DNA of 64,000 nt from contig NZ_KB905380.1 of the NCBI RefSeq assembly GCF_000379465.1, positions 248,001 through 312,000 on the forward strand. The letters run 5' to 3'. A program made the translations under genes and the position numbers. Shown in pieces: positions 18,176 to 26,066 of this stretch (the stretch's first letter is position 1; every line of letters starts with the position of its first letter). Under the pieces are notes generated by a model. That model made no database searches. It was not told the DNA's origin and worked only from the letters and a program-made list of their open reading frames with translations. Origin of the DNA: Sciscionella marina DSM 45152 (GTDB lineage: Bacteria > Actinomycetota > Actinomycetes > Mycobacteriales > Pseudonocardiaceae).

Positions 18176-18442
18176 ATAATTGGGAGGACTCCGCCGGAGG
18201 TGCGCGATGATCTCGTCCACCAGCACCGGCCACAGTGCCCGCGGCAGGTCGTGCCCCATTCCGGGGTAGGACACGAACCGGGCACCAGGAATGGCCTCCG
18301 CGGTCGCCCGGCCAGCGCGCACCGAACACATCGGATCGGCCTCGCCGTGGATGATCAACGCGGGACACCGCACCGAATTCAGCTCGCGCCGCCGATCCCC
18401 CGCAGCGAGCACGGCACGAAAGATTCGCGCATCCGGCAGGCG
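18173..18442 (-). pseudogene. C-terminal remnant of an alpha/beta-hydrolase
   Basis: About 90 residues remain (LAAGDRRREL, then CPALIIHGEADPM, then FVSYPGMGHDLPRALWPVLV). They include the acid residue loop (HGEADP) and the catalytic His (GMGHD) of alpha/beta hydrolases, but the nucleophile half is missing. The sequence upstream meets the 3' end of the CoA-transferase gene on the same strand, leaving no room for the rest of the gene, so this is a truncated relic rather than a frameshift. On the opposite strand, 18440-18503 reads as a TetR-like tail (EEARTVLAAQLDRLFGA and a stop), possibly a second relic at the same deletion junction. Confidence 0.6.
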
Positions 18443-18503
18443 GACGGCCGAGGAAGCGAGAACGGTGCTCGCGGCACAGCTCGACCGGCTCTTCGGGGCG
18501 TGA

Positions 18504-19886
18504 TCACCAGCGCAGCGCGGCGGTGCCCAGGGCCGTGGCGGGCCGGTGCGCCGGAGTGGACAGGCCGTCGAAGCGCAGCGGCACGACCGGCTCGGTCACC
18601 GCACCGAAGGCACCGCGCACGGTCTGTGTCCCGAGCACGGCGGCGCCGGGGCGGGGCAGATCGCGGATCTGCTCGACGGGGAACTGGCCGAGGTCCTGCA
18701 CCCAGCCGCACACCCGCGCCAGTTCGATCCGCACCCGCCAGGAGCCACCTTCGGCGGCGCGCCGCCGCACCGCCGCGACCACACCCGCGGCACCCAGATA
18801 GGCGGCGAGGTAGTCGTTGAGCAGATAGGTCGGCGGCAGCGATGGTTTGCCGTCGATCCCTTCCTCGAGCGCGAAACCCGTCGCGGAGCAGGCGAGCTGG
18901 TCGAATCCGCCGCGCGCCGCCCATGGCCCGTCGAGTCCCCAGCAGTGGTATTCCACGGTGATGAGCCCGGGATGGCGAGCGGCGAGCGTCCCGGCGCCGA
19001 AACCGCGCCGGGACATGCCGCGATAGGCGTCGATGAACACGTCCGCATCCGCGGCCAGTACGTCCAGCCGCTCCGCCTGCTCCGGCTCCCGGAGATCACA
19101 GTAGGCGTTGCGCTTACCGCCACCGGTCAGCGCCACCATCACGTTCGGATCGGGCAGATCGGGACGGCTGACGTGCAGCACCTGCGCGCCGAAGGTGGCC
19201 AGCAGCTTCGCCGCGACCGGACCGGCGATCACATGGGTGAGGTCGAGTACCCGCAGCCCGGACAGCGGCCGCTCGGAACCGTGCGGCGCCGGGCGAGCGG
19301 GCGCGTCCCCGATGCGCTCCAGCCGCACCACGGGATGTGCCGTGCTCTCCTGTCCGGCGGGCAGGGCGCGCCACTCCCTCGCACTGCGCACCACGGCGGT
19401 CACCCCGCCCGCCGCGCACACCGCGTCCTCCAGGGCGAACGCGTCCCGGTCCGCGGCGGCAGCGGCGATCCGGTCGTGCAGCGGCGGGCAGTCGAGCACC
19501 CGGCACACCGCGTCCCGCAGCTTCGGATACGTGGTCATCAGGAAGATCCAGCGCCCATCCCTCGCGCGGTAGAAATCGTTGTTGCCCAGGGCGGCCGGGT
19601 CCTCGGCGAGCCGGTGCACCGGCTGATCGTTGATGGTCGTCAGGTACGCCGCGCGGAGCTGGTCGATGGCCTCCGCGGTGTCCACGTGGACACCCGAGGC
19701 CCCGGCCAGCGCGGCGATCTGCTGGCCGAAGCAGGCGATGGCGGCGGCCGAGGCGGCACCGAGCCGGTGCACCGAGCGGATCATCGGACCGGCGCCCTCG
19801 ATGCGCACCGGAACGGCCGGGCCGCCGAGCTCCGCGGTGAGTTCCGCCGTGATGGATTCGCTTGTCCGAAAGGATGTTTCCGTCAT
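18504..19886 (-). CDS. Class III (CaiB/BaiF) CoA-transferase
   Basis: 460 residues from ATG 19886. The C-terminal half has the family core LSGLRVLDLTHVIAGPVAAK, ADVFIDAYRGMSRRGFG and the catalytic-Asp motif GGFDQLACSATGF. The N-terminal ~200 residues form the second, more divergent part of the interlocked fold. Such enzymes swap CoA between carboxylic acids. It is divergent from an IclR regulator, with a palindrome between them, and faces an acyl-CoA ligase gene beyond it, so it probably serves catabolism of an organic acid. Confidence 0.85.
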   Translation of the reverse strand: MTETSFRTSESITAELTAELGGPAVPVRIEGAGPMIRSVHRLGAASAAAIACFGQQIAALAGASGVHVDTAEAIDQLRAAYLTTINDQPVHRLAEDPAALGNNDFYRARDGRWIFLMTTYPKLRDAVCRVLDCPPLHDRIAAAAADRDAFALEDAVCAAGGVTAVVRSAREWRALPAGQESTAHPVVRLERIGDAPARPAPHGSERPLSGLRVLDLTHVIAGPVAAKLLATFGAQVLHVSRPDLPDPNVMVALTGGGKRNAYCDLREPEQAERLDVLAADADVFIDAYRGMSRRGFGAGTLAARHPGLITVEYHCWGLDGPWAARGGFDQLACSATGFALEEGIDGKPSLPPTYLLNDYLAAYLGAAGVVAAVRRRAAEGGSWRVRIELARVCGWVQDLGQFPVEQIRDLPRPGAAVLGTQTVRGAFGAVTEPVVPLRFDGLSTPAHRPATALGTAALRW

Positions 19887-19925
19887 GTCCGTACCGTGAC
19901 ACCGGCACATTCCAGTCTCTCCGAG

Positions 19926-19943
19926 TTTGCGGATATCCGTAAA
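19926..19943. promoter_or_regulatory. IclR-type palindromic operator
   Basis: TTTGCGGATATCCGTAAA is an 18-bp palindrome with one mismatched pair, centred in the 65-bp gap between the divergent CoA-transferase and IclR genes. It ends 9 bp before the IclR start, an ideal place for autorepression and for controlling the transferase. Confidence 0.6.
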
Positions 19944-19951
19944 ATGCGGCG

Positions 19952-20668
19952 ATGCCGGAGCACCGAGTGGTCGCGCGGATCGACCGCATCCTGGATGTGG
20001 TCGCCCGCGCGGCCGAGCCGATGACGCTGACCGAGATCGCCGCCGCGATCGGCGCGCCGATCAGTTCCACCCGGGATCTGCTCCGCCAGCTGCGCGCGCA
20101 CGGCTACCTGACGACGCTCGACCGCCGCTACCGGCTCGGTCTGCGCCCGCACCTGCTGGGGCTGCTCGGCGGTGTGCTCACCCCGGCCGCACTCGAACAC
20201 GCCGAGCTGGAGCGGCTCAGCAGGTACGCCCGCGCGCCGATCGCACTCGCCGCCCTCGTCGGCAGGGAAGTGCTCTACCTCGATCACGCCGGGCCGCGGG
20301 CGCCCGGCCGGGTTCAGCGGGTCACCGATGAACACATCCCGCGCCCGGCACTGCGCACCGCGGCGGGCAGGCTGCTGGTCGCGTTCGCCCCCGAGGCCGA
20401 CCGCGAGCGACTGCTCGGCGAAGTGGACCCGGAGGCCGCGGCCGCATTCGCCGCGGAGCTTCCCGCCATCCGCAGGCAGCGGCTCGCCCGCAGCGATGGC
20501 CTCGCCGATCCGGGCATCCGTGCCATCGCCCTTCCGGTCACCGAGCGCGGTGCCGTGGTGGCCGCCACCGTGGTCACCGCATCCAGGCACAGGCCGGCCC
20601 GGCCCGATCCGGCCTTGGACCAGGCCGCGGCACGGCTCGCCGAAGCACTCGCCGGGCGTGCCGGATGA
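19952..20668 (+). CDS. IclR-family regulator
   Basis: 238 residues. The N-terminal winged helix is MTLTEIAAAIGAPISSTRDL followed by LRQLRAHGYLTTLD; the C-terminal IclR effector domain spans residues ~75-235. It probably controls the divergent CoA-transferase and the downstream acyl-CoA ligase through the palindrome just upstream of its own start. No effector can be named. Confidence 0.88.
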   Translation: MPEHRVVARIDRILDVVARAAEPMTLTEIAAAIGAPISSTRDLLRQLRAHGYLTTLDRRYRLGLRPHLLGLLGGVLTPAALEHAELERLSRYARAPIALAALVGREVLYLDHAGPRAPGRVQRVTDEHIPRPALRTAAGRLLVAFAPEADRERLLGEVDPEAAAAFAAELPAIRRQRLARSDGLADPGIRAIALPVTERGAVVAATVVTASRHRPARPDPALDQAAARLAEALAGRAG

Positions 20669-20737
20669 ACCCCGTTGCGCGGCACCGGCGATCGGGAGAA
20701 CCTGTCCGTGACACGGACCGCGAACCGGGAGGAATCC

Positions 20738-22237
20738 ATGACGACCATCCCCGAGCTGCTCCGCGAGGCGGCACGAACCGCTCCCGAGGGCATCGGCTGG
20801 GTCGACGGTGACCGGGAGATCCCGTTCGCGGAGCTGGACCGGTGGTCGGACCGGGTGGCCGAATGGTTGCTGCACCGCGGGATCCGGCACGGGGACCGGA
20901 TCGCGGTGAACGGCCCCAACCGGGCGGACTGGCTGGCCGTGTACTTCGCGGCGGCCAAGATCGGTGCGGTCCTGGTCGGGCTCAGCCCCCGCTACCGGGA
21001 AACCGAGTTCGGCCACATCCTCGGCGATTCGGGCGCCCGGCTGGTGGTCACCGTGCCGCGTGGCGAGGACGTCGATTTCCTCGCCGTGTTCCGGAAAATC
21101 CCGGGACCGGCGGAGGTGGCGACTTTCGCCGAGCTGCCCGCGATGGGTGCACCGGACGATCCGGACCGGCTCGCCGAAGCCACGGCGCGGGTGACCGAGG
21201 CGGATCCGGTCATGATCATCTACACCTCGGGCACCACCGGCCGCCCCAAGGGCGCGGTACTGACCCACCGGGGACAGCTCGCGGCGGCCACCGCGCAGGC
21301 GGAGCACACCCGCATGGCAGCCGGGGATGTGGTGCCGCTCGCCGTTCCGCTCAACCACGTCAGCGGGATCACCTGCTGCGTACTGACCTGCCTGGTCGCC
21401 AGGTCCCGTGTGGTGCTGCTGTCCCGATTCGACGCCGCCTCCCTCGTGGAGTCGCTGGACGCGTTCACGCTGTGGGTCGGTGTGCCCACCATGCACACCC
21501 TGCTGCTGCGCCAGCCCCGGTTCGCGGAGGTGGACACCACCGGGATCCGGCTGGTGATCACCGGCGGCGCCAACGCCGAGCCGGATCTCGTCGAGCGGCT
21601 CACCGCAGGCTTTCCCAACGCCACGGTGATGAACCTGTACGGGCTCAGCGAAACCTCCGGTGCGGTGATCATGACCCCGTGGGCCGCCGAACCCGCGACG
21701 ACCGCCCACGCGATCGGTTCGCCGCTGCCCGGTGTCGAAACCGCGATCGCGGACGATCAGGGCGCACCGCTCGGCGCGGGCGAGACCGGGGAACTGCTCG
21801 TCCGCGGTCCTTCGATCATGGCCGGCTACCACGGCAACCCCGCCCCGGTCCTCGATGCGCACGAATGGCTGCACACCGGCGATATGGCGGTCACCGGGGC
21901 GGACGGCTCCATCACCCTGCGCGGCCGAGCCAAGGACATGTTCGTCCAAGGCGGCTTCAACATCTACCCGGTCGAGGTGGAGAACCTGCTGCTGACCCAC
22001 CCGGAGGTGGTGATGGCTGCCGGGATCGGGGTGCCCGACCCGGTGCTCGGCGAGATCGGCCGCTACTACCTCGTCCTTGCCGCCGGTTCCACGCTTACCG
22101 CGGAGGACCTGACCCGCTACTGCGCCGAGCGGATCGCCGACTACAAGGTGCCGAAGGAGATCGTGCTCCGTGCCGAACTTCCGCTCACCCCGGCGGGGAA
22201 GATCCAGAAGGCCGCGCTGCGCACGGAATCGGTGTAG
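20738..22237 (+). CDS. Acyl-CoA synthetase (AMP-forming, ANL superfamily)
   Basis: 499 residues from ATG 20738, with GGGAGGAA upstream. The P-loop-like MIIYTSGTTGRPKGAVLTHR, the A5 motif GLSETSG, the A8 hinge GRAKDMFVQGGFNIYPVEVE and the C-terminal catalytic Lys in LTPAGKIQKAALR are all present, so it should make acyl-AMP and then acyl-CoA. Substrate specificity is not evident. The last base of its stop is the first base of the following GTG, so it is coupled to the FGE-fold gene. The upstream IclR is the probable controller. Confidence 0.9.
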   Translation: MTTIPELLREAARTAPEGIGWVDGDREIPFAELDRWSDRVAEWLLHRGIRHGDRIAVNGPNRADWLAVYFAAAKIGAVLVGLSPRYRETEFGHILGDSGARLVVTVPRGEDVDFLAVFRKIPGPAEVATFAELPAMGAPDDPDRLAEATARVTEADPVMIIYTSGTTGRPKGAVLTHRGQLAAATAQAEHTRMAAGDVVPLAVPLNHVSGITCCVLTCLVARSRVVLLSRFDAASLVESLDAFTLWVGVPTMHTLLLRQPRFAEVDTTGIRLVITGGANAEPDLVERLTAGFPNATVMNLYGLSETSGAVIMTPWAAEPATTAHAIGSPLPGVETAIADDQGAPLGAGETGELLVRGPSIMAGYHGNPAPVLDAHEWLHTGDMAVTGADGSITLRGRAKDMFVQGGFNIYPVEVENLLLTHPEVVMAAGIGVPDPVLGEIGRYYLVLAAGSTLTAEDLTRYCAERIADYKVPKEIVLRAELPLTPAGKIQKAALRTESV

Positions 22238-22899
22238 TGACCGTGGAATCGAGCATGATCGCGGTCCCGCCAGGGACGGTGACGCTGACCGACCGGCGCA
22301 CCCGGCACAGCTGGCCGGTCGAGGTGGCGCCGTTCAAGCTGTCCGCGGTCCCGGTCACCCAGTACTGGTACGCCCGGAGCACCGGGGAACGGCCGGGCAC
22401 CGCGCACGGCGACGAATTGCCCGTCGAAGGGGTTTCCTGGTGGGACGCGGTGCGCTTCTGCAATACGCTGTCCGAACAGGCGGGACTGACTCCCGCGTAC
22501 CGCATCGATTTCCCCGCCGGGCTCACCGAATGGGACACCGCCGCGAATGGGTACCGGTTGCCGACCGAGGCCGAATGGGAGCACGCCTGCCGCGCGGGCA
22601 GCACCGGGCCGCGCTACGGCGAACTGGGCGAGATCGCGTGGTACCGGGACAACTCCGCCGAGCGGATCCACCCCGTCGCCGGGAAACGGGCCAACGCCTG
22701 GGGTCTCTACGACATGCTCGGCAATACCTGGGACTGGTGCTGGGATCTCTACGATCCGGCGGTGTACGGCAGTTACCGGGTGCTGCGCGGCGGGGGCTGG
22801 TCCGATGAGCACTGGAGCTGCCGGGCCTCGGTGCGGCGGCGCAGCCACCCGACGTTCCGCATCGACGACGTCGGGTTCCGCATCGCCCGGAACCCGTGA
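22237..22899 (+). CDS. FGE/sulfatase-modifying-factor fold protein, non-canonical
   Basis: 220 residues from GTG 22237. It has the FGE-sulfatase domain landmarks PVEGVSWWDAVRFCNTLSEQ, YRLPTEAEWEHACRAG, GNTWDWCWDLY and VLRGGGWSDEHWSCRASVRR. In true formylglycine-generating enzymes two active-site cysteines lie in the last segment; here only the second position is Cys and the first is lost, so copper-dependent sulfatase activation is unlikely. No sulfatase gene is nearby. The 1-nt overlap with the acyl-CoA ligase suggests a joint role, possibly in metabolite modification. Other uses of this fold include EgtB/OvoA-type and binding-only proteins. Confidence 0.75.
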   Translation: MTVESSMIAVPPGTVTLTDRRTRHSWPVEVAPFKLSAVPVTQYWYARSTGERPGTAHGDELPVEGVSWWDAVRFCNTLSEQAGLTPAYRIDFPAGLTEWDTAANGYRLPTEAEWEHACRAGSTGPRYGELGEIAWYRDNSAERIHPVAGKRANAWGLYDMLGNTWDWCWDLYDPAVYGSYRVLRGGGWSDEHWSCRASVRRRSHPTFRIDDVGFRIARNP

Positions 22900-22909
22900 C
22901 CGCGGCGGT

Positions 22910-23138
22910 TCAGTTCCCGTCCACCGGGACGAGCGCGAGCACCGGGATGACCCGCCAGGTCCGCGCGGGAGACCCCGGCCGCGCGTCCCCGGCGCTCGTA
23001 CAGCCTCAGGATGTTCAGGCCTTCCCAGCACTCGAGCACCTTGCCCTGCGCGGTCTCCGGTGGCCAGTCCGCCTGCCGGTCCAGCCAGGCACAGGCGGCG
23101 GCCAGGCCGGGCAGCGGGCCCTGCTCTGTGGCAGTCAT
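22910..23138 (-). pseudogene. Small hypothetical protein with a one-base shift
   Basis: ATG 23138 opens MTATEQGPLPGLAAACAWLD and continues through CWEGLNILRLYER. Near 22986-22993 (a CGCCGGGG run on the coding strand) the coding pattern moves one frame, to GSPARTWRVIPVLALVPVDG and a stop at 22910. Both halves have GC-rich third positions, and removing one base gives a 75-residue protein. The family is unknown. If the base call is right, the first frame instead runs on as a non-coding shadow of the FGE-like gene. Confidence 0.4.
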
Positions 23139-23254
23139 GCGCGCCACGGAAGTACAGATCGACTACTCGACTAGATAGCCGCGGAGAAGGTCACCTTTTG
23201 CGCCACTGATCGGTCTATTCCGTAGTAGTACCCCCGCCAACCGAGGAGATCCCC

Positions 23255-23608
23255 GTGTTCGCCGCCTACCTCACGGTCACCCTGGTCGCCGCGCTCGCGA
23301 ACGGGAGCGCCGCCATCGCCGATTTCATCGGCCACGATTACCCCATCAGGCAAGCCGACCAGCTGGGCGTGCCACGGTCCTGGATGATCCCGCTCGGCAC
23401 CCTGCTCGCGGCGGGCGCGCTCGGCCTGCTCGCCGGCTTGGCCGTCCCGGTGCTCGGCACGCTCGCCGCGGCGGGTCTCGTGCTGTACTTCCTCGGGGCC
23501 CTGGTCGCGCACCTGCGGGTGCGCGACCGGGGCCTCGCGGGCTGGGCGGTGTTCTTCTGCCTCGCCGTCGCGGCACTCATCCTGCGCCTGCGGCTCGGCT
23601 GGGCGTGA
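23255..23608 (+). CDS. DoxX-like (DoxX_2) four-helix membrane protein
   Basis: 117 residues from GTG 23255 with GAGGAG seven bases upstream. Four transmembrane helices (around residues 4-24, 44-66, 68-88 and 95-113) and the motif IPLGTLLAAGALGLLAGLAV match the DoxX-like family. Its function is poorly defined; members often accompany TetR or MarR regulators. It is convergent with the secreted amidase gene, whose stop codon begins immediately after it. Confidence 0.75.
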   Translation: MFAAYLTVTLVAALANGSAAIADFIGHDYPIRQADQLGVPRSWMIPLGTLLAAGALGLLAGLAVPVLGTLAAAGLVLYFLGALVAHLRVRDRGLAGWAVFFCLAVAALILRLRLGWA

Positions 23609-24898
23609 CTATCGCAGGTCCGATTCCTTGACCCACGCGTAGCGGTGGTTGAAGTCCACCAGGCGGTAGACCGTGGAACCGCGCACCAGGGTGTGGTTGG
23701 CAGGCACGTTCGCCTTGTCGTAGCGGGCGTAGTAGTTGGCCGCCTGCATCGGCTCGACCTCGGTGTAGGACTGCCCCTTCGGGATGCTCCAGGACAGCGG
23801 CTTCGGCGTCCAGCCCTGCTCGAACGGGATCTCCGCCGGGTACTCGGACTTCTCCGGGAAGGCGAGCCCGTACACCGGGATGTCCCTGTGCGCGGTGAGC
23901 GTGGTGGCTCGCACGGCGACGGTGTTGCGCCCCTTCGGGTTTTCGAACCACGCCTGCTGCCCGCCGAACCAGATCGCGGTCCAGTCCCCGCTGGTCCCGG
24001 CAACCACGTAGCGGTGCCCGGTCACGGCCTTGTCCGAACCGTCGTCGATCTTGGTGGTACCCGGTTTGCCGTCCGGGTGCAGCAGCGGGTCGCCGAGCAG
24101 CGGGGCCGAGGAGTCCGGGGCGGTGCGCAGGTAGACGAAGTTCGCGCCCTGCTTGGGCAACGGTTTCCCGTCGGAGTCGGTGATCTCCGGGGTGTTCGTG
24201 GCGAAGTCCGGATCGATCGCCACCACATCACCGGTCTCGGGTGCACCATTCGGCTTGCGCTGCGGGGCACCGAGCAGCGACATGTAGTGCTGCCAGTTCC
24301 AGTAGGGGCCCGGGTCCCAGTGCTGCCCCGGCTGCGAGGCGTCGTTCTGCCCCGGGACGTCCTCGTGGGAGATGATGTGCTGACGGTCCAAGGGGATGTC
24401 GTACTTCGCGGCCAGGTAGCGCACGAGTTTCGCCGAGGACTCGTACAACGCGTCCGGGTACTTCCCGTTCTTGGCGAAGCCCTCGTGCTCGATGTTGATG
24501 GCGTGCTGGTTCATCGACCAGTTGCCCACGCCCCAGCTGACATCCTTGTTCGGCACCATCTGAGTGATCTGGCCGTCCGAGGCGCGCACGACGTAGTTCG
24601 CGCTCGCCCCGTGTGCCGGATCCTGGAACGCCTTGATGGTGTCCGCATAGGACAGTTCGGTGTCGTGGATGACGATGTAGCGGATCGAATCGCCATCGGC
24701 GGGCCGGTTCGCCGGATCGTAGACGCCGTAGGCGTTCGGGTTGCTGTGGTCCTTGCTCGACCAGTCGTAGGCCGCCGGGGTGAACGTGCAGTCCACAGTG
24801 GACGGGCATTCGGGACCGGTGGCCGCCTGCGCCGCAGGTGTCACGGTGAGCAAACCACCGGTGACAGCCGCCGCCCCGAGCAATGCGCGTGCGATCAA
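23609..24898 (-). CDS. Secreted N-acetylmuramoyl-L-alanine amidase (Amidase_2)
   Basis: 429 residues from the codon at 24898. A signal peptide (hydrophobic residues ~5-25, cleaved after AQA) is followed by the Amidase_2 zinc fold: IRYIVIHDTELS, NQHAINIEHEGFAKNG and ISHEDVPGQN...QHWDPGPYW supply the His/His and downstream ligands. The C-terminal ~200 residues contain SH3-like modules (VYLRTAPDSSAPLLGDPLL, STVYRLVDFNHRYAWVKE) that may bind cell wall. It probably cuts peptidoglycan stem peptides during growth or remodelling. It is transcribed alone. Confidence 0.88.
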   Translation of the reverse strand: MIARALLGAAAVTGGLLTVTPAAQAATGPECPSTVDCTFTPAAYDWSSKDHSNPNAYGVYDPANRPADGDSIRYIVIHDTELSYADTIKAFQDPAHGASANYVVRASDGQITQMVPNKDVSWGVGNWSMNQHAINIEHEGFAKNGKYPDALYESSAKLVRYLAAKYDIPLDRQHIISHEDVPGQNDASQPGQHWDPGPYWNWQHYMSLLGAPQRKPNGAPETGDVVAIDPDFATNTPEITDSDGKPLPKQGANFVYLRTAPDSSAPLLGDPLLHPDGKPGTTKIDDGSDKAVTGHRYVVAGTSGDWTAIWFGGQQAWFENPKGRNTVAVRATTLTAHRDIPVYGLAFPEKSEYPAEIPFEQGWTPKPLSWSIPKGQSYTEVEPMQAANYYARYDKANVPANHTLVRGSTVYRLVDFNHRYAWVKESDLR

Positions 24899-24981
24899 GT
24901 CTTCCTCCGCTTTTCACCAGGAATCTAGCGTCCCCGAGGATCCTAGACGCATTGCGGATTCCGGGCACGCCACAAGCCGGA

Positions 24982-25848
24982 TCACTTGGCGAGGCGGTAT
25001 CCGGCCCCCTCGGTGATCACCCGGCCACCGCTGGGATCCGGGAAGTGCGCGCCGAGCATCAGTACGGAGTCCCGCGCGGCCCTGGCGAGCAGTTCCCGGC
25101 GGGTGCGCAGGGTCAGCGCCGGGTCGACGTCCACATGACTGCCCAGCTCCGGCCGCGCGATCTGCACGGGATGATGGATGGCGTCCCCGGTGAGCAGGGC
25201 GGCATCCCCCGCGTCCCGGATCTCCACCGCGCTGTGTCCGGGTGTGTGCCCGGGTGTCGGCAGCATGCGGATCCCGGGCGCGATCGGGGTTCCGTTCGCC
25301 GGGACCTCGATCGGATCGAGCAGCCCGGCGGCGCGCACCGGATACACCGAGTCGTCGAACATCTGCTGGCGCGCCGGTTCGAGCTCGACACCCGTCCAGT
25401 AGTCCCATTCGGCCCGGTTGACCAGATAGCGCGCGTTCGGGAAGACGGGCACCCAGGAATCGCCGTCGAACGCAGTGTTCCAGCCGACATGGTCGGCATG
25501 GATGTGGGTCAGCACCACCAGATCGACCGATTCGGGGGCGAACCCGGCCTCGGTGAGCCGCTCGGGGTAGTCGGTGTGCAGGTCGTGCCAGGCGGGATTG
25601 GCCCGCACCTTCCCGTTGCCGATCCCGGTGTCCACCAGGATGCGCTGCCCGTCCACGGTGATCCCATAACTGTGACTGGACAGCCGCAGCGCCCCGTCCG
25701 GCTCGGCGAATTCCGGACGCAGCCAGGGAATCGCACCGACGAGGGCGGGATCGGCATCGGGCAGCAACCAGGCCCCGGTCGAGGCGGGGAAGGTCACCTC
25801 GTCGATCCGGTGCACGGTCACCCCGGCGAAGTTCCACTCTCGGCTCAT
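24982..25848 (-). CDS. Metallo-beta-lactamase-fold hydrolase (lactonase-like)
   Basis: 288 residues from ATG 25848. The zinc motif is LTHIHADHVGWN, followed by PGHTPGHSAVE, LLTGDAIHHP and a terminal GAHFPDP, the ligand set of AttM/AiiA-type lactonases and related enzymes. The conserved N-terminal strand RILVDTGIGN is intact. It is divergent from the AtzG-like/amidase pair across a perfect 20-bp inverted repeat. A shared regulator is therefore likely, and the three genes may degrade one compound with lactone and amide bonds. Confidence 0.85.
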   Translation of the reverse strand: MSREWNFAGVTVHRIDEVTFPASTGAWLLPDADPALVGAIPWLRPEFAEPDGALRLSSHSYGITVDGQRILVDTGIGNGKVRANPAWHDLHTDYPERLTEAGFAPESVDLVVLTHIHADHVGWNTAFDGDSWVPVFPNARYLVNRAEWDYWTGVELEPARQQMFDDSVYPVRAAGLLDPIEVPANGTPIAPGIRMLPTPGHTPGHSAVEIRDAGDAALLTGDAIHHPVQIARPELGSHVDVDPALTLRTRRELLARAARDSVLMLGAHFPDPSGGRVITEGAGYRLAK

Positions 25849-25859
25849 CACATCTCCTA

Positions 25860-25925
25860 AAAGCTCAATGTTTGCGTTAATCGACAGTACCCTGCACTGT
25901 GGCACTAACGCAAACATTGAGCTTT
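25860..25925. promoter_or_regulatory. Perfect 20-bp inverted repeat between divergent operons
   Basis: AAAGCTCAATGTTTGCGTTA at 25860-25879 recurs exactly as its reverse complement at 25906-25925, with 26 bases between. One copy lies 11 bp upstream of the lactonase-like start, the other 12 bp upstream of the AtzG-like start and next to its ribosome site. Each gene thus has the same sequence in the same relative place, as expected if one regulator controls both. The TetR gene downstream of the amidase (27398) is a candidate. Confidence 0.75.
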
Positions 25926-25937
25926 AAAGGAGGACCG

Positions 25938-26066
25938 ATGGACATCGAGCAAGAGGTAGCCGATACGGCGGCGCACATCCGCGCGGTGCTCGCGGTGCTG
26001 CGCGAGCTGGATCTCGGCGAAGCCAGCCCGGCCAGGCCCCAGGAGGCGGGCAATGCGGGCGAATGA
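25938..26066 (+). CDS. Small AtzG/GatC-like amidase partner
   Basis: 42 residues (MDIEQEVADTAAHIRAVLAV then LRELDLGEASPARP), with a very strong AAAGGAGG ribosome site 6 bases before ATG 25938. Its 3' end overlaps the amidase start by 14 nt. Amidase-signature enzymes such as AtzE and GatA depend on a small helical subunit encoded just upstream (AtzG, GatC). Size, position and the tail after a single helix fit that role, though it is shorter than known AtzG proteins (~70 aa). The assignment is inference. Confidence 0.55.
   Translation: MDIEQEVADTAAHIRAVLAVLRELDLGEASPARPQEAGNAGE

Noticed and set aside
19883-22000. 705-codon minus-strand open frame
   Set aside because: It is antisense to the IclR and acyl-CoA ligase genes, which have clear motifs and ribosome sites. 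The antisense product is rich in Gly/Arg/His/Gln with no domain, a usual artefact at 70% GC.
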